NCBI GenBank assembly: GCA_002224055.1
Contig: AZLU01000027.1
Location: 1 to 33,295, forward strand
DNA: 33,295 bases
Direction: 5' to 3'
From: Pezizomycotina sp. ARF18
Taxonomy: Eukaryota > Ascomycota
Positions 32,458 through 33,295 of the stretch are shown one piece after another (the stretch's first letter is position 1; the number at the start of each line of letters is the position of its first letter). Below the pieces are notes generated by a model. That model saw only the letters and a list, made by a program, of their open reading frames with translations, was not told the DNA's origin and made no database searches. The position numbers and the translations under genes are program-made.

Positions 32458-33295
32458 TTTTTTTTTTTTTTCAAAGTCCTGTTCTAAATTATTGATTGAC
32501 GATGCTTCAGGTCTCTTTCATGTGCGTGTGTGGGGGGTAAGCGTCTCCATCCTGAAATTTTTGAAACTTGAGAGCAGGGGAGGTAGTGCCCGTTCATTGA
32601 ACGAGATGGTATCCAAGTAGTAATAGATTGAAAACAATAATGTAAGGTTTAGTCCGGGATTTAATTCTTTGAAAATAAATAAATAAAAAAAAAAAAAAAT
32701 TTGGAACTGCTAAATTGAGCTTGTAGCGTCAGCAGCTTCCCGGTTGAAAAAAAAAAAAAAAAAAATCCGTTTTTAAACCGAACGCCTTTGCTTATCTTTT
32801 CAGAAGAAAAAAACCTTATAGGCTCTCTCTCCTCGGCAGCGAGATCTTCTCGACACATTCAACAACGCCAGCTACATTGCGCAAGTCTTCATTGGCCACA
32901 TGTTAAAAGATTTAATGCGGCTCATACTAGAATACTAGAAGATATCCTCTCCCTCCTTCTCATTTGCTGGAAAAGATGAGTTTTTTCCTTGCATTAGTAA
33001 GTATTTATATTTCTTGCATAAAAAAAGAGCGAACAAGGTGGTGGACCGGATCCACAGATAATGATACACCTCATCTTCCCTTTTTCTCTCGCTTCGACTG
33101 TCCGTATCCAGAGTTTCTTTCCGATTTTCACGGAATATACTCGAATGTCCAGTTAGAAGAACGGCAGTTACTTCAAGAAATCATTTCTGATATATCCTTC
33201 AACTTTAAAGAATAATAATAAATAAAAAAATCAAAAGGAAAAAGGAAAACCGCGGAATGATCCGGTATAGCAATCCACGAGACATACGCGAAGAG
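32458..33295. other. Intergenic region at right edge, with one weak ORF
   Basis: It holds the 5' flank of the Rpr2/Snm1 gene, including a T run right upstream of its ATG (32459-32471), and A runs at 32687-32699 and 32747-32765. A + open frame from ATG 32976 to 33215 (LPFFSRFDCPYPEFLSDF) has some protein-like character but no recognised domain or splice signal. I leave it as a weak candidate. Confidence 0.4.

Overview
The window looks like nuclear DNA of a filamentous ascomycete (Pezizomycotina; the class cannot be fixed from this sequence alone). Reasons: short 70-160 nt introns with GTAAGT/GTGAGT-type donors, CTAAC-like branch sites and TAG/CAG acceptors; fungal versions of eukaryotic housekeeping proteins (APP1-type phosphatase, pirin, the ESCRT-III subunit Vps24, the Hsp90 co-chaperone p23/Sba1, an Rpr2/Snm1-type RNase MRP/P protein); and long AT-rich intergenic DNA full of A/T homopolymers and microsatellites.

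Layout. 1-1740: 3' part of an unrecognised proline-rich gene (+). 1740-6330: gene-poor, pyrimidine-rich then AT-rich DNA. 6331-11740: a cluster of three small genes encoding coiled-coil plus hydrophobic-segment proteins, called here A (-, 6853-8145), C (+, 9056-9596) and B (-, 10609-11740). A and B are paralogues with the same unusual exon plan, including an 18-nt micro-exon. 11760-16900: gene-poor, with a second copy of a dispersed minisatellite-bearing element (first copy at 6331) and a 216-bp element with 15-bp perfect inverted ends. 17452-20034: APP1-like phosphatidate phosphatase (+). 21671-22527: pirin (+). 23226-23993: VPS24 (-). 24892-25856: p23/Sba1 (+). 27572-30447: long Lys/Pro-rich fungal protein of unknown function (+). 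31494-32457: Rpr2/Snm1 zinc-ribbon protein (-). The last 0.8 kb shows no convincing gene.

Almost every conserved gene is broken by single-base frameshifts while its domains, splice sites and codon order are preserved. Many of the breaks are mended by one extra G or C in an existing short run. This points to a systematic base-calling or assembly deletion error rather than to pseudogenes. CDS coordinates below are therefore gene spans, not clean open frames. Gene C is intact.

The housekeeping genes do not form a pathway. APP1, Vps24 and p23 act in actin-patch/endocytic, endosomal sorting and chaperone processes respectively. The most unusual content is the A/C/B cluster: lineage-specific-looking membrane/coiled-coil proteins with conserved phase-1 micro-exon architecture and a shared W-x-K-[AS]-G motif ahead of a hydrophobic segment. 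Its function is unknown.
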